Part shown: piece after piece, positions 39,600 to 49,101 of the stretch
Numbering within the stretch: position 1 is the first letter of the stretch
Layout: each line of letters begins with the position of its first letter
Origin: Streptomyces sp. NBC_00663
Lineage (GTDB): Bacteria; Actinomycetota; Actinomycetes; Streptomycetales; Streptomycetaceae
Length of the DNA stretch: 64,000 bases
Assembly (NCBI RefSeq): GCF_036226885.1
Contig: NZ_CP109027.1
Location: forward strand, 2,852,001-2,916,000
Direction: 5' to 3'
Translations under genes and position numbers: made by a program
Notes under the pieces: model-generated
What the model was told of the DNA's origin: nothing
The model's database searches: none
The model's input: the letters and a program-made list of their open reading frames with translations, nothing else

Positions 39600-41312
39600 C
39601 TAGAGGAAGTAAAGGCGGTTGAGGGAGACGGAGTCGGCCGCGTCCGAGCGCAGCGGCTCACCGTCGAGGGTGACCAGCCCGGTGCGCTGGTCCACCTCCA
39701 CCTGTCCGGTACGGGAGTTGAGGCGCAGGTCGGCCGGTCCGATGCCGCGGGTGCCGCGGACGGCGACCCTGCGGCGGCGGGTCGGCATCGAGTCGTTGCC
39801 CTGGTCGACGGCGGCCTGCGCGACGAACGCGACGGAGAGGTCGGCGGGGGTGGCGCCGTACGACCCGAACTGCGGTCCCAGGACGAGGGGTTCGCAGGTG
39901 TCGGTGGCCGCGTTGGGGTCGCCGACCACGCCGTACGCCGGGAACCCGGACTTCAGCACCAGCTGCGGCTTGGCCCCGAAGTACTCCGGGCGCCACAGCA
40001 CGATGTCCGCCAGCTTGCCGACCTCGATGGACCCGACCTCGTGCGAGAGCCCGTGGGCGATGGCCGGGTTGATGGTCAGCTTGGCCAGGTAGCGCAGGAC
40101 GCGCTCGTTGTCGTGGTCGTCGTTCCCGGCGCCGAGTTCGGCCTTCATCTTCCCGGCCATGGCGAAGGTACGGCGGACGGTCTCGCCGGCCCGCCCCATG
40201 CCCTGCGCGTCGGAGGAGGTGATGCCGATCGCGCCCAGGTCGTGCAGCACGTCCTCGGCGCCCATGGTCCCGGCGCGGATGCGGTCGCGGGCCATGGCGG
40301 CGTCGCCGGGCAGGTCGGTCTTCAGGTCGTGGACGGAGACGATCATGCCGTAGTGCTCGGCGACCGCGTCCCGGCCGAAGGGCAGGGTGGGGTTGGTGGA
40401 GGAGCCGATGACGTTCGGCACGCCCGCCATCTTCAAAACGTTCGGGACGTGTCCGCCGCCGCAGCCCTCGATGTGGAAGGCGTGGATGGTGCGGCCGTCC
40501 AGCACCTTCAGGGTGTCCTCCACCGACAGGCACTCGTTCAACCCATCGCTGTGCAGGGCGACTTGGACGTCATGCTCCTCGGCCACGCGCAGCGCCGTGT
40601 CCAACGCCCGGGTATGGGCGCCCATGTCCTCGTGCACCTTGAAGCCGCTCGCCCCGCCCTCGGCCAGCGCCTCGACGAGGGGCGCGTCATGGGACGACGA
40701 ACCCCGGCCCAGGAAGCCGATGTTGACGGGCCAGGCGTCGAAGGCGTTGAACGCGTGCCGCAGCGCCCAGGGCGAGTTCACCCCGACGCCCCACACCGGC
40801 CCGAACTCCTGCCCGATGACCGTGGTCACCCCGGAGGCCAGCGAGGCCTCCATGATCCGCGGCGACAGCAGATGCACATGGGTGTCGACGGCCCCGGCGG
40901 TGGCGATGAGCCCCTCGCCGGACACGATGGACGTGCCGGTGCCGACGACGACGTCCACGCCGTCGAGGGTGTCGGGGTTCCCGGCCCGCCCGATGGCGCA
41001 GATCCGTCCCTCGCGGATGCCGATGGACACCTTGCGGATCCCGAGCACCGCGTCGATCACGACGACGTTGCTGATCACCACGTCACAGGTCTCGCGGACG
41101 GCGGCGGCCTTGAGGTGCAGTCCGTCACGGGCGGTCTTGCCGAAGCCGGCGAGGAACTCGTCGCCGTACCGCTGGGAGTCGGCCGCGACGCGGATCGTCA
41201 GCCCGGAGTCACCGAGGCGGACGCAGTCGCCGGCGCGCGGGCCGTGGGTGGCGGCGTACTCGTACGGGGTGAGGCGCCGGGCCTCGGCGGGATGCCCTCC
41301 GGGGCGGCTCAT
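39600..41312 (-). CDS. ureC: Urease alpha subunit-like amidohydrolase (divergent)
   Basis: 570 residues, full urease-alpha length. Nickel ligands are kept: His145/His147 (DTHVHLL), carbamylated Lys225 and His227 (GFKVHED), His254 (VALHSD), His280 (AFHIEG) and Asp368 (SSDAQG). Catalytic His328 is kept (SVHDL), but the conserved flap Cys of canonical ureases (MVCHH) is Val327 and the next His is Asp329. It starts inside the end of the gamma/beta fusion (ATGA). No ureD/E/F/G maturation genes are nearby, so assembly depends on distant genes or differs. The substrate may be urea or another ureido compound. Confidence 0.9.
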   Translation of the reverse strand: MSRPGGHPAEARRLTPYEYAATHGPRAGDCVRLGDSGLTIRVAADSQRYGDEFLAGFGKTARDGLHLKAAAVRETCDVVISNVVVIDAVLGIRKVSIGIREGRICAIGRAGNPDTLDGVDVVVGTGTSIVSGEGLIATAGAVDTHVHLLSPRIMEASLASGVTTVIGQEFGPVWGVGVNSPWALRHAFNAFDAWPVNIGFLGRGSSSHDAPLVEALAEGGASGFKVHEDMGAHTRALDTALRVAEEHDVQVALHSDGLNECLSVEDTLKVLDGRTIHAFHIEGCGGGHVPNVLKMAGVPNVIGSSTNPTLPFGRDAVAEHYGMIVSVHDLKTDLPGDAAMARDRIRAGTMGAEDVLHDLGAIGITSSDAQGMGRAGETVRRTFAMAGKMKAELGAGNDDHDNERVLRYLAKLTINPAIAHGLSHEVGSIEVGKLADIVLWRPEYFGAKPQLVLKSGFPAYGVVGDPNAATDTCEPLVLGPQFGSYGATPADLSVAFVAQAAVDQGNDSMPTRRRRVAVRGTRGIGPADLRLNSRTGQVEVDQRTGLVTLDGEPLRSDAADSVSLNRLYFL

Positions 41313-42007
41313 CGTGCGGCCTCCTCATCACGTATGCCCAGATAGCCGCAGGCGGCGGCCCTCCGCAGCGCCTCCTCGCGGGCGCCGGGCGCGTCCAGCG
41401 CCCCGTCCACGAGCCCGGCGAAGCCGATCGCGATCCGCGCGCCGCCGATCGGCACGAGTCCGACCTCCAGCGTCTCCCCCGGCCCGAACCGCACCGACGA
41501 CCCGGCGGGCACGGCGAGTCGCATGCCGTAGGCGTCGGCGCGGGCGAAGTCGAGGCGTGGGTTGGCCTCGAAGAAGTGGAAGTGGGAGGTGACGGAGACG
41601 GGGACGGTGGCGGTGTTGGTCACCGTCAGCCGTACGACCGCCTCCGGCTCGGCGTGCGCGGGCCCCGGCAGCAGCGCGCCCGGCGCCTGGTCGGCGAGTC
41701 CGCCGCCCCCGATGGGGTCGGAGACGACCGCGAGCCGCGAACCGTCGTCGAAGACGGCCTCGACATGCACCTCGGTCACGACGTCCGCGACGCCGGGCAG
41801 CACATCGTCCGGGCCGAGGACGGCGCGGGCGCGCTCAATGGCCTCGGCGAGCCGGGCGCCGTCGCGGGCGGCCTCGCACACGGTGTCCGCGATGAGCGCG
41901 GTGGCCTCCGGCACGTTCAGCCGGAGTCCGCGGGCCCTGCGCGCCCGGGCCAGTTCGGCGGCGCCGAAGAGCAGCAGGCGGTCGCGTTCGGTGGGGGTGA
42001 GCCGCAT
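41309..42007 (-). CDS. ureAB: Fused urease gamma/beta subunit
   Basis: 232 residues. The gamma part (1-100: MRLTPTERDRLLLFGAAELARARRARG; NVPEATALIADTVCEAARDG; VLPGVADVV) is joined to a beta part (TVTNTATVPVSVTSHFHFFEANPRLDF; GMRLAVPAGSSVRFGPGE). Gamma-beta fusions occur in some ureases. The ATG at 42007 has GAAGGGA upstream. It is the first gene of the operon, followed by overlapping ureC, and directly downstream of the dyad at 42022-42040. Confidence 0.9.
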   Translation of the reverse strand: MRLTPTERDRLLLFGAAELARARRARGLRLNVPEATALIADTVCEAARDGARLAEAIERARAVLGPDDVLPGVADVVTEVHVEAVFDDGSRLAVVSDPIGGGGLADQAPGALLPGPAHAEPEAVVRLTVTNTATVPVSVTSHFHFFEANPRLDFARADAYGMRLAVPAGSSVRFGPGETLEVGLVPIGGARIAIGFAGLVDGALDAPGAREEALRRAAACGYLGIRDEEAAR

Positions 42008-42021
42008 GTCGTTCCCTTCGC

Positions 42022-42040
42022 TTTAGAGCAACACTCTAAA
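42022..42040. promoter_or_regulatory. TetR-type operator TTTAGAG-N5-CTCTAAA
   Basis: A perfect dyad with 7-bp arms and spacer CAACA, 15 nt upstream of the ureAB start and 92 nt upstream of the permease start. Length, symmetry and AT content are typical of TetR-family sites; the TetR at the end of the operon is the obvious ligand. Confidence 0.7.
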
Positions 42041-42132
42041 CGGGAGATGTCCACAAACCAAGGCTTGACGTCGGAGCAGCGAACAGCCCACATTGAACGT
42101 CACTCAAACCGAGGGACCGAGGGAGACACAGC

Positions 42133-43572
42133 ATGCCGATGGAACAGCGCGGGGTCGACACCATCCCCGACGAGGAACGCACCAGCGGGCCCCGTGACCT
42201 CGTCTCGATCCTGCTCGGCTCGAACCTGTGCCTCGGTGTGATCGTCTTCGGCTGGCTGCCGCCGTCCTTCGGTCTCGACTGGTGGGGCTCGGTGAGCTCG
42301 ATCGTGGCCGGCACGGTCGTCGGCACCCTGCTGACGGCCCCGCTCGCCCTGATCTCCCTGCGCACCGCCACCAACCTCTCCACCTCCTCCGGCGCCCAGT
42401 TCGGCGTCCGCGGCCGGCTGGTCGGCTCGGTGGTGGGCCTGCTCCTCGCCCTCGGCTACACCGCGCTGACCGTGTGGATCGGCGGGGATGTGATGGTGGG
42501 CGTGCTGGGCCGGCTGGTCGGACTGCCGGCGAGCGGATGGTCGTACGGCGTGATCTACGGGCTGCTCGCGGCGGCGACCGTGGCGGGCGCGGTGTACGGC
42601 TACCGGGTGCTGCTCACGATGTCGCGGATGCTGGCGATCGGCATGACGGCCCTGCTGGCCCTCGGCGTCGTGGCCTACGCCCCCGACTTCACGACCGACG
42701 CGCTGCCCGAGGCGGGCGGCTATCTGCTGGGCGGCTTCTGGCCCACCTGGCTGCTGGCGGCGGTGGCCGCGGGCCTGTCCGGGCCGATCGCCTTCATCAC
42801 CCTCCTCGGCGACTACACCCGCTACATCTCCCCGGCCCGCCACTGCGACCGCCGGGTCCTGCACGCCACCTGGCTCGGGCTGCTGCTGGGTCTGCTGGTG
42901 CCGCAGCTGTTCGGCACGTTCACGGCGTACGGGGCACGCGCGGCCCTGGACTACGCCGGGCCGCTGGTCTCCGCGTCCCCCGGCTGGTACCTGATCCCGC
43001 TGCTGCTGGCCGCCTCCGCGGGCTCGGTGGGCAACGCGGGTCTGATGCTGTACTCCATGGGCCTCGACCTGGACGCGATCCTGCCGCGCGCCTCCCGGGC
43101 CACCGCGACCTACACCGTCGCCGTCGTCGCCACGGCCTGTGTCTTCGTCGGCCACTACGCCTCGTCCGCGCAGGACGCGATGACGTCCTTCGTCCTCCTG
43201 CTGACGGCGATCGGCACCCCGTGGGCGGTCATCACCCTCGTCGGCTTCGTGCGCGACCGTGGCGTGTACGACGCGGACGCCCTCCAGGTCTTCAACCGCC
43301 GGGCGCGGGGCGGGATCTACTGGTTCCGGAGCGGCTGGAACATCCCGGCCACGGTGTCGTGGGCGCTGGGCGCGGCGGTCGGCCTGCTGGCGGTGTCGCT
43401 GCCGTCGTACGAGGGGCCGCTGCTGTCCCTGACGGGCGGGGTGGACTGTAGCTTCCTGCTGTCGGGGCTCGTGGGCGGAGCCGCGTACGTCCTGCTGACA
43501 CCCCGGCGCGACAGCACCAGGGCCGCCACGGAGGTGACCTCCGGGACGGCCCTGGCGAACAACAACCGCTAG
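42133..43572 (+). CDS. NCS1 nucleobase:cation symporter-type permease
   Basis: 479 residues, about 12 membrane segments. It has the NCS1/purine-cytosine permease pattern: [33 protein letters not shown] near the start, [13 protein letters not shown] (segment 3 region) and [18 protein letters not shown] in the middle. It probably imports a nitrogen-rich solute (cytosine, purine, allantoin, hydantoin or a relative). It is divergent from the urease-like operon and shares its dyad, so the imported compound may feed that operon. It ends in a CTAG overlap with ilvE. Confidence 0.88.
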   Translation: MPMEQRGVDTIPDEERTSGPRDLVSILLGSNLCLGVIVFGWLPPSFGLDWWGSVSSIVAGTVVGTLLTAPLALISLRTATNLSTSSGAQFGVRGRLVGSVVGLLLALGYTALTVWIGGDVMVGVLGRLVGLPASGWSYGVIYGLLAAATVAGAVYGYRVLLTMSRMLAIGMTALLALGVVAYAPDFTTDALPEAGGYLLGGFWPTWLLAAVAAGLSGPIAFITLLGDYTRYISPARHCDRRVLHATWLGLLLGLLVPQLFGTFTAYGARAALDYAGPLVSASPGWYLIPLLLAASAGSVGNAGLMLYSMGLDLDAILPRASRATATYTVAVVATACVFVGHYASSAQDAMTSFVLLLTAIGTPWAVITLVGFVRDRGVYDADALQVFNRRARGGIYWFRSGWNIPATVSWALGAAVGLLAVSLPSYEGPLLSLTGGVDCSFLLSGLVGGAAYVLLTPRRDSTRAATEVTSGTALANNNR

Positions 43573-44657
43573 CCCAGCTTGTGCATCCAGCCGTGCTGAT
43601 CGGCGGCCGTGCCGCGCTGGATGTCCAGCAGCGCCTGGCGGAGCTTCACCGTCACCTCGCCGGGCTCACCGGTGCCCTGCTGCCACTCGGCGCCGGTGCG
43701 CTTGACCGTGCCGACCGGGGTGATGACGGCGGCGGTGCCGCAGGCGAAGACCTCGGTCAGGGTGCCGTTCGCGGAGTCGGCCTGCCACTGGTCGACGGAG
43801 ACGCGGCCCTCCTCGGCCTCGTAGCCGAGGTCACGGGCGACGGCGAGGAGGGAGTCGCGCGTGACGCCCTCCAGGATGGAGCCGGTCAGCGTCGGCGTGA
43901 TGATCTTGTTGCCGTACACGAAGTACAGGTTCATGCCGCCGAGTTCCTCGACCCACTTGCGCTCGACCGCGTCGAGGTAGCAGACCTGGGCGCAGCCCTG
44001 CTCGGCGGCCTCGGCCTGGGCGAGCAGGGAGGCGGCGTAGTTGCCGCCGGTCTTGGCGTCGCCCATGCCGCCGGGGACGGCACGGACGTGGTCCTCGGAG
44101 ACCCAGATCGACACCGGCTTGACGCCCCCCGGGAAGTACGCGCCGGCGGGGGACGCGATGACCAGGAACAGGTACTCGTTGGCGGGCTTGACGCCCAGGC
44201 CGACCTCGGTCGCGATCATGAACGGGCGGAGGTAGAGGGACTCCTCGCCGCCGTGCGCCGGGACCCACGCCTCGTCCTGCTTCACCAGCGCGTCGCACGC
44301 CTCGATGAACGTCTCGACCGGCAGCTCGGGCATGCCGAGGCGGCGGGCGGAGGCCTGGAAGCGCTGGGCGTTCTTCTCCGGGCGGAAGGTCGCCACCGTG
44401 CCGTCGGGCTGGCGGTAGGCCTTCAGGCCCTCGAAGATCTCCTGCGCGTAGTGCAGGACCATCGTCGCCGGGTCGAGGGAGAGCGGCGCGTACGGCACGA
44501 GCTGGCCGTCGTGCCAGCCGCGGCCCTCGGTCCACTTGATGACGACCATGTGGTCGGTGAAGTGGCGGCCGAACCCGGGGCTGGCCAGGATCGCGGCGCG
44601 TTCCGCGTCGGAAAGTGGCGAGGCCGAGGGCTTGAGCTCGATCGTGGGCGTCGTCAT
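43569..44657 (-). CDS. ilvE: Branched-chain amino acid aminotransferase
   Basis: 362 residues, fold-type IV PLP enzyme of the BCAT family. Recognisable blocks: [50 protein letters not shown] with the PLP-accepting Lys region, [13 protein letters not shown], and the C-terminal [15 protein letters not shown]. It makes Val, Leu and Ile from their 2-oxo acids with glutamate, or starts their breakdown. The ATG at 44657 has GAAGG upstream. The stop codon overlaps that of the convergent permease within CTAG. Confidence 0.95.
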   Translation of the reverse strand: MTTPTIELKPSASPLSDAERAAILASPGFGRHFTDHMVVIKWTEGRGWHDGQLVPYAPLSLDPATMVLHYAQEIFEGLKAYRQPDGTVATFRPEKNAQRFQASARRLGMPELPVETFIEACDALVKQDEAWVPAHGGEESLYLRPFMIATEVGLGVKPANEYLFLVIASPAGAYFPGGVKPVSIWVSEDHVRAVPGGMGDAKTGGNYAASLLAQAEAAEQGCAQVCYLDAVERKWVEELGGMNLYFVYGNKIITPTLTGSILEGVTRDSLLAVARDLGYEAEEGRVSVDQWQADSANGTLTEVFACGTAAVITPVGTVKRTGAEWQQGTGEPGEVTVKLRQALLDIQRGTAADQHGWMHKLG

Positions 44658-44835
44658 GAGTGGTTGTCCTTCACCGGTTGTGTAGTGACACGGGCCGCGC
44701 TCACGCCCTTTTACTGTCAGTGACCAGTGCTAGGACGTCCGAGCATTCCCTCAATCCGCGGCTCCGCGTTCGATTATCGCGCGCGGGGGTCCGTGGACGA
44801 AAACGGCGTGAATGCGACCCAGGGGTTGATGGTGT

Positions 44836-44889
44836 CACCCGGCGGGGGACATACGGAAGCCGCCGGGTGCGTCTGCGACCCGGCGGCTT
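44836..44889 (-). terminator. leuB terminator with alternative hairpins
   Basis: On the reverse strand three segments are mutually complementary. C (44889-44878, AAGCCGCCGGGT) pairs with B (44868-44857, ACCCGGCGGCTT) over 12 bp. B (44869-44860) can instead pair with A (44845-44836) over 10 bp. C:B lies 26 nt after the leuB stop and would end the transcript; B:A would replace it. The sequence lies upstream of ilvE on the same strand. Confidence 0.6.
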
Positions 44890-44914
44890 CGAGGTGTTAC
44901 TGGGCAGCCGCGGG

Positions 44915-45958
44915 TCAGCCGGCTACTCGTACGGCCAGCGCGTCGCCGATCTCCGAGGTGGAGCGGGCGGGCTTGCCGGCGCGCTCGCCGAGGTCGGCCG
45001 AGACGGCCTCCTCGATGCGGGCGGCCTCGGTCTCGTAGCCGAGGTGGCGCAGGAGCAGCGCGACGGACAGGACCGTGGCGGTGGGGTCGGCCTTGCCCTG
45101 GCCGGCGATGTCGGGCGCGGAGCCGTGGACCGGCTCGAACATCGACGGGAACTCGCGGGAGGGGTTGATGTTGCCGCTCGCCGCGACGCCGATGCCGCCG
45201 GAGACGGCCGCGGCGAGGTCGGTGATGATGTCGCCGAAGAGGTTGTCGGTGACGATCACGTCGAACCGCGCCGGGTCGGTGACCAGGTAGATGGTCGCCG
45301 CGTCGACGTGGATGTAGTCGGTGGTGACCTCGGGGAACTCCTCGGCCACCTGGTTGAAGATGTTCGTCCACAGGTGGCCCGCGAAGGACAGCACGTTGTT
45401 CTTGTGGACCAGCGTGAGCTTCTTGCGGGGACGGGCCTGGGCACGGGCGAAGGCGTCACGCACGACACGCTCGACGCCGAAGGCCGTGTTCACGGAGACC
45501 TCGGTGGCGACCTCGTGCGGGGTGCCCTTGCGGATGGTGCCGCCGTTGCCGGTGTAGGGGCCCTCGGTGCCCTCGCGGACGACCACGAAGTCGATGGCGG
45601 GCTCACCCTTGAGGGGAGTCTCGACACCCGGCAGCAGCTTGCTCGGCCGCAGGTTGACGTGGTGGTCGAAGAGGAAGCGGAGCTTCAGCAGGAAGCCGCG
45701 CTCCAGGACACCGGAGGGGACCGACGGGTCGCCGATGGCACCGAGGAGGATCGCGTCGTGCTGCTTGAGCGCGTCCGCGTCGGCGTCGGTGAGGGTCTCA
45801 CCGGTGGCGTGGTAGCGCCGGGCGCCGAAGTCGTACTCCTTCGTCTCCAGCTTCACATCCTGCGGAAGGACGGCGGAGAGGACCTTCAGACCTTCGGCCA
45901 CGACCTCCTGGCCGATGCCGTCACCGGGAATCACTGCGAGATTGATGCTGCGAGACAT
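44915..45958 (-). CDS. leuB: 3-isopropylmalate dehydrogenase
   Basis: 347 residues from the ATG at 45958 (the longer open frame to 46168 is not needed). It opens [19 protein letters not shown] and has the short actinobacterial form with [68 protein letters not shown] and [17 protein letters not shown]. It oxidatively decarboxylates 3-isopropylmalate with NAD in leucine synthesis. It lies upstream of ilvE on the same strand but is separated by 257 bases with a hairpin. Confidence 0.95.
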   Translation of the reverse strand: MSRSINLAVIPGDGIGQEVVAEGLKVLSAVLPQDVKLETKEYDFGARRYHATGETLTDADADALKQHDAILLGAIGDPSVPSGVLERGFLLKLRFLFDHHVNLRPSKLLPGVETPLKGEPAIDFVVVREGTEGPYTGNGGTIRKGTPHEVATEVSVNTAFGVERVVRDAFARAQARPRKKLTLVHKNNVLSFAGHLWTNIFNQVAEEFPEVTTDYIHVDAATIYLVTDPARFDVIVTDNLFGDIITDLAAAVSGGIGVAASGNINPSREFPSMFEPVHGSAPDIAGQGKADPTATVLSVALLLRHLGYETEAARIEEAVSADLGERAGKPARSTSEIGDALAVRVAG

Positions 45959-46102
45959 GTAGGGCACCCTACTCCCGCGTCCCATGGGATGACACGACAT
46001 GTCCGCGATACGGACACTGTGGTTCTGCTGGGCGTCAGCCCTTCGACCGGCGTTCACCCGTATGTATGGCGGCTGTTGGCATGCGCTGGGAACTTCACCG
46101 TC

Positions 46103-47662
46103 ATGGACCTTCCCGACGTAGGCATCCCGCCGCAGCTCGCACGCCGGATGAGCATGGCCGAACAGCACGAGTACCTGCGCACCAGGCTGACCCGGCGGCG
46201 CACGCTGGTGACGGCGGGCGCGGTGGCGGGCGGCCTGCTGACCGGCTGCGCGTCCGACGGAAACGGTTCATCGCCCCGTACGGCCGCCTCCGCCACCCCC
46301 GCCGCCAAGGTGCCCGGCTCCGCCGTCGCCCCCTTCGGCCGCCACCTCGCCTTCGGCGCCGACCCGCGGACACAGATGCGGATCTCGTGGCAGGTACCGG
46401 CCGCCGTCCGCAAGCCGTACGTCCGGATCGGCGCCCGCCCCGACGAGCTCGGCCGGAGGATCGAGGCCGAGATCCGCGACCTGCACACCCCCGGCGTCAC
46501 CGGCGTGCGCCCCGCCCTCGACCAGTACTACGTGCACGCGGCCCTGGACGACCTGCTCCCCGGCACGACGTACTACTACGGCGTCGGCCACGACGGACTC
46601 GACCCGGCCGCCCCGGAACACCGCTCGACGATCACGTCCTTGCGCACCGCGCCCACCCGCCCGGAGAAGTTCGTGTTCACGGCCTTCGGCGACCAGGGCG
46701 TGAGCAAGGCCGCGGCGGCAGGCGACGACCTCCTGCTGAAGCAGGATCCGGCCTTCCATCTCCACGCGGGCGACATCTGCTACGCCGACGTCAACGGCCG
46801 CGGCGAGAAGACGGACGGCTACGACCCGGCGTACTGGGATCTGTTCCTGAAGCAGAACGAGCAGGTCGCGCGGTCGGTGCCGTGGATGGTGACGACCGGG
46901 AACCACGACATGGAGGCCTGGTACTCCCCCGACGGCTACGGCGGCCAGCTCGCCCGCTGGTCCCTCCCGGACAGCGGCTTCGACTCCCGCACCGCGCCGG
47001 GGGTGTACGCGTTCACGTACGGCAACGTCGGCTTCGTGGCGCTGGACGCCAACGACGTGTCGTACGAGATCCCCGCCAACCTCGGCCACACGGGCGGCAA
47101 GCAGACGGCGTGGCTGGACGAGAAGCTCGGGGAACTGCGCAAGGCGGTGGACTTCGTCGTCGTCTTCTTCCACCACTGCGCCTACTCGACCTCGTCGCAC
47201 GCCTCGGACGGCGGGGTGCGTGCGGAGTGGCTGCCGCTGTTCGCGAAGCACCAGGTGGACCTGGTGATCAACGGGCACAACCACGTCTATGAGCGGACCG
47301 ACGCGATCAAGGGCGGCGAGGTGGGCCGGCGGGTGCCGGTCGGCGCCTCGACCGACCCGACGCGGGACGGGATCGTGTACGTCACCGCGGGCGGGGGCGG
47401 CAAGGATCTGTACGGCTTCCCGGCGGGCGTGAAGGAGAGCTACGAGGGTCAGGTGCGCGACCTCGACTCCGTGGACACCTTCCAGTGGACGAAGTCACGC
47501 GCCACCAAGGCGGAGACGGTGGAGTGGTCGCGGGTGCGCTACCGCGGCTTCTCCCTGCTCAAGGTGGAGGCGGAGAGCGGCGGCACGCCACGGCTCAGGG
47601 TTTCGGCGCTCGCGCAGAACGGCGACCGGATCGACCATTTCGAGGTGCGGCGCGGAGCTTGA
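46103..47662 (+). CDS. Purple-acid-phosphatase-like metallophosphoesterase, Tat lipoprotein
   Basis: 519 residues. The signal [21 protein letters not shown] combines a twin-arginine motif with a lipobox, predicting a Tat-exported, lipid-anchored protein. Then comes an FN3-like N-terminal domain ([16 protein letters not shown]…[14 protein letters not shown]) and a metallophosphoesterase domain with [27 protein letters not shown] and NGHNHVYER, the dimetal ligands of purple acid phosphatases. It probably releases phosphate from organic esters at the cell surface. The ATG at 46103 is chosen because it precedes the signal sequence; the RBS is weak. Confidence 0.9.
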   Translation: MDLPDVGIPPQLARRMSMAEQHEYLRTRLTRRRTLVTAGAVAGGLLTGCASDGNGSSPRTAASATPAAKVPGSAVAPFGRHLAFGADPRTQMRISWQVPAAVRKPYVRIGARPDELGRRIEAEIRDLHTPGVTGVRPALDQYYVHAALDDLLPGTTYYYGVGHDGLDPAAPEHRSTITSLRTAPTRPEKFVFTAFGDQGVSKAAAAGDDLLLKQDPAFHLHAGDICYADVNGRGEKTDGYDPAYWDLFLKQNEQVARSVPWMVTTGNHDMEAWYSPDGYGGQLARWSLPDSGFDSRTAPGVYAFTYGNVGFVALDANDVSYEIPANLGHTGGKQTAWLDEKLGELRKAVDFVVVFFHHCAYSTSSHASDGGVRAEWLPLFAKHQVDLVINGHNHVYERTDAIKGGEVGRRVPVGASTDPTRDGIVYVTAGGGGKDLYGFPAGVKESYEGQVRDLDSVDTFQWTKSRATKAETVEWSRVRYRGFSLLKVEAESGGTPRLRVSALAQNGDRIDHFEVRRGA

Positions 47663-47675
47663 GTCCGCGCCGCAC
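47645..47675 (+). terminator. Hairpin spanning the phosphatase stop codon
   Basis: 12-bp perfect stem GTGCGGCGCGGA / TCCGCGCCGCAC, with a 7-base loop containing most of the TGA stop codon. It is unusually placed for a terminator because its left arm is coding. Confidence 0.65.
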
Positions 47676-47720
47676 CCCGGCGGGTGCGGCTCCCGGCTTC
47701 TTCAGATGCCTTGCGGCTGC

Positions 47721-47852
47721 TCAGTGGCCGGTCGAGCCGCCGTTGTCACGGCGGTCGAGGGCGCGCTGGAGGGCGGCCGCGGCGTTCTTGCGGTCGGACT
47801 CGCTCGTGCGGGACGTGTGACGGACTCGACGGCGGGCGGTCGTCTCGGCCAT
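47721..47852 (-). CDS. Small basic protein, 43 aa
   Basis: The reverse strand from the ATG at 47852 reads MAETTARRRVRHTSRTSES, then DRKNAAAALQRALDRRDNGG and STGH, stop. AAGGAG lies about 10 nt upstream and codon usage is normal. The protein is strongly basic with one probable amphipathic helix (RKNAAAALQRALDRR). I do not recognise a family; size and charge suit a nucleic-acid- or ribosome-associated small protein. It stands alone between convergent phosphatase and co-directional LysR genes. Confidence 0.65.
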   Translation of the reverse strand: MAETTARRRVRHTSRTSESDRKNAAAALQRALDRRDNGGSTGH

Positions 47853-48081
47853 GAGAAATCGACTCCTTCGAATGCATGACTGCATGGAGGCAACGGGGGG
47901 TTGCGAGACGCCGGAAGGGGCGGGGAGCGGGGGGCCGCAGGGGTTGCCTGCACGGGGCCCGGCTCACGACCGCCATTCGCTTGATCGAGCGAGACGTTCG
48001 GCTCCTACAAAGCTAAGGGAGGCGGCCGTGTCTGTCTCCACAATTACTCGGACTTCCTACTATCTGAGACGGTGGATTGGG

Positions 48082-48996
48082 TCACACCGCCCTGAGCTGG
48101 GCCTTTACCAAAGCGGCGGCAGGATTGGCATGTGCCCGCAGCTCGCGGACCAGGGCCCGGACGGCGGCCGTGGCGGCGAGCTCGGGGGTGGTGACATAGC
48201 CGACCTGGCGGGTGGGCCGGTCGGGACCGAGATCGGTGATCTGTGTCGAGAGCGGTGCTCCGGTGAGGGAGAGCGCGGGCATGATCGCCATACCGAGACC
48301 ACTGCTCACCATCGAGAGCACCGCTCCGTCGTCCTCGGCCCGGACGGTCGCGGTGGGGATCCAGTCCTGGGCGGCCCACCAGGTGCGGGTGTAGGAGGAG
48401 CAGTTCTCCCGCCAGTCGACGAGGGGCAGCGCACGCGGGTCGGGGTGACCGGCCGGGTGCACCAGGGAGTACGGCTCCTCCAGGAGTACGTCACCCACGA
48501 GTTCCGGCGGGACCGGCGTGCTGGTGCCGAAGGTGGCGATGCCCAGGTCGGCCCGCCCCTCAGCCACCGCCCCGGCGGTCCCCGGCCCGACCTCCCGGAC
48601 GACGGTGACGGTCGGCTCCAGCGCCGGATGCCGTGCGGTGAGGCGTTCGAGCACGGGCGGGAGCAGATACAGGGCCGCGCTGCGGAAGGCGGCGATGCGC
48701 AGGGGCCCGGCGACCTCACCCGGCGTGCCGCCCCGGGTCTCGGCGACCAGCACATCGAGCATCCGCAGCACCCGTCGCCCATGGGCGACGGCCCGCGCAC
48801 CGGCCGGGGTCGGCCGGGCCCCGAACCGTCCCCGCTCGAAGAGCACGACGCCCAGCTTGCGTTCGATGCCGCGCACGGCGTGCGAGACGGCGGACTGGGT
48901 GGTGCCGAGCCGGACGGCCGCGACCGAGAACCCGCCCTCCTCGGCGACGGCGACGAGGGTGCGCAGTTCCTGCGGCGCGAGATCGACGGTGCTCAC
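48082..48996 (-). CDS. LysR-family transcriptional regulator
   Basis: 304 residues from a GTG at 48996 (GGGGAG upstream). The N-terminal winged HTH reads LAPQELRTLVAVAEEGGFSVAAVRLGTTQSAVSHAVRGIERKLGVVLFERG, followed by a periplasmic-binding-like effector domain (GPLRIAAFRSAALYLLPPVLERL; SGLGMAIMPALSL). It is divergent from the MDR reductase gene, with a perfect LysR-type dyad between them, so it probably controls that gene and itself. Confidence 0.92.
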   Translation of the reverse strand: MSTVDLAPQELRTLVAVAEEGGFSVAAVRLGTTQSAVSHAVRGIERKLGVVLFERGRFGARPTPAGARAVAHGRRVLRMLDVLVAETRGGTPGEVAGPLRIAAFRSAALYLLPPVLERLTARHPALEPTVTVVREVGPGTAGAVAEGRADLGIATFGTSTPVPPELVGDVLLEEPYSLVHPAGHPDPRALPLVDWRENCSSYTRTWWAAQDWIPTATVRAEDDGAVLSMVSSGLGMAIMPALSLTGAPLSTQITDLGPDRPTRQVGYVTTPELAATAAVRALVRELRAHANPAAALVKAQLRAV

Positions 48997-49017
48997 TTCC
49001 GGGCTCCCCACCTGCGG

Positions 49018-49036
49018 CCATGAGAGCGGCTCATGG
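49018..49036. promoter_or_regulatory. LysR box CCATGAG-N5-CTCATGG
   Basis: A perfect dyad with 7-bp arms that fits the T-N11-A rule of LysR sites (ATGAG-N5-CTCAT). It is 21 nt upstream of the lysR start and 65 nt upstream of the reductase start. An extra half-site GCATGAGC lies near 49049. Confidence 0.65.
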
Positions 49037-49101
49037 ATCCGCCCGTTGCATGAGCCCAACCCTCTGCCCGGTCGGGACATTCCTCCGTACGTTCCTCGGT
49101 C

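Noticed and set aside
38088-41345. 1,085-codon forward frame over aguA/ureC
   Set aside because: Antisense shadow; both reverse-strand genes have intact catalytic residues.
43569-43572. CTAG overlap of ilvE and permease stop codons as a special signal
   Set aside because: A 4-bp shared stop palindrome between convergent genes is economical but common enough by chance.
44660-46102. N-terminal extension of the phosphatase frame over leuB
   Set aside because: The in-frame upstream part is antisense to leuB; the Tat-lipoprotein signal begins just after the ATG at 46103.
47851-49023. Forward 390-codon frame over the LysR gene, including a GTG at 48028 with GGAGGCG
   Set aside because: Beyond a few codons it is antisense to LysR and lacks motifs; the good-looking RBS is not enough.
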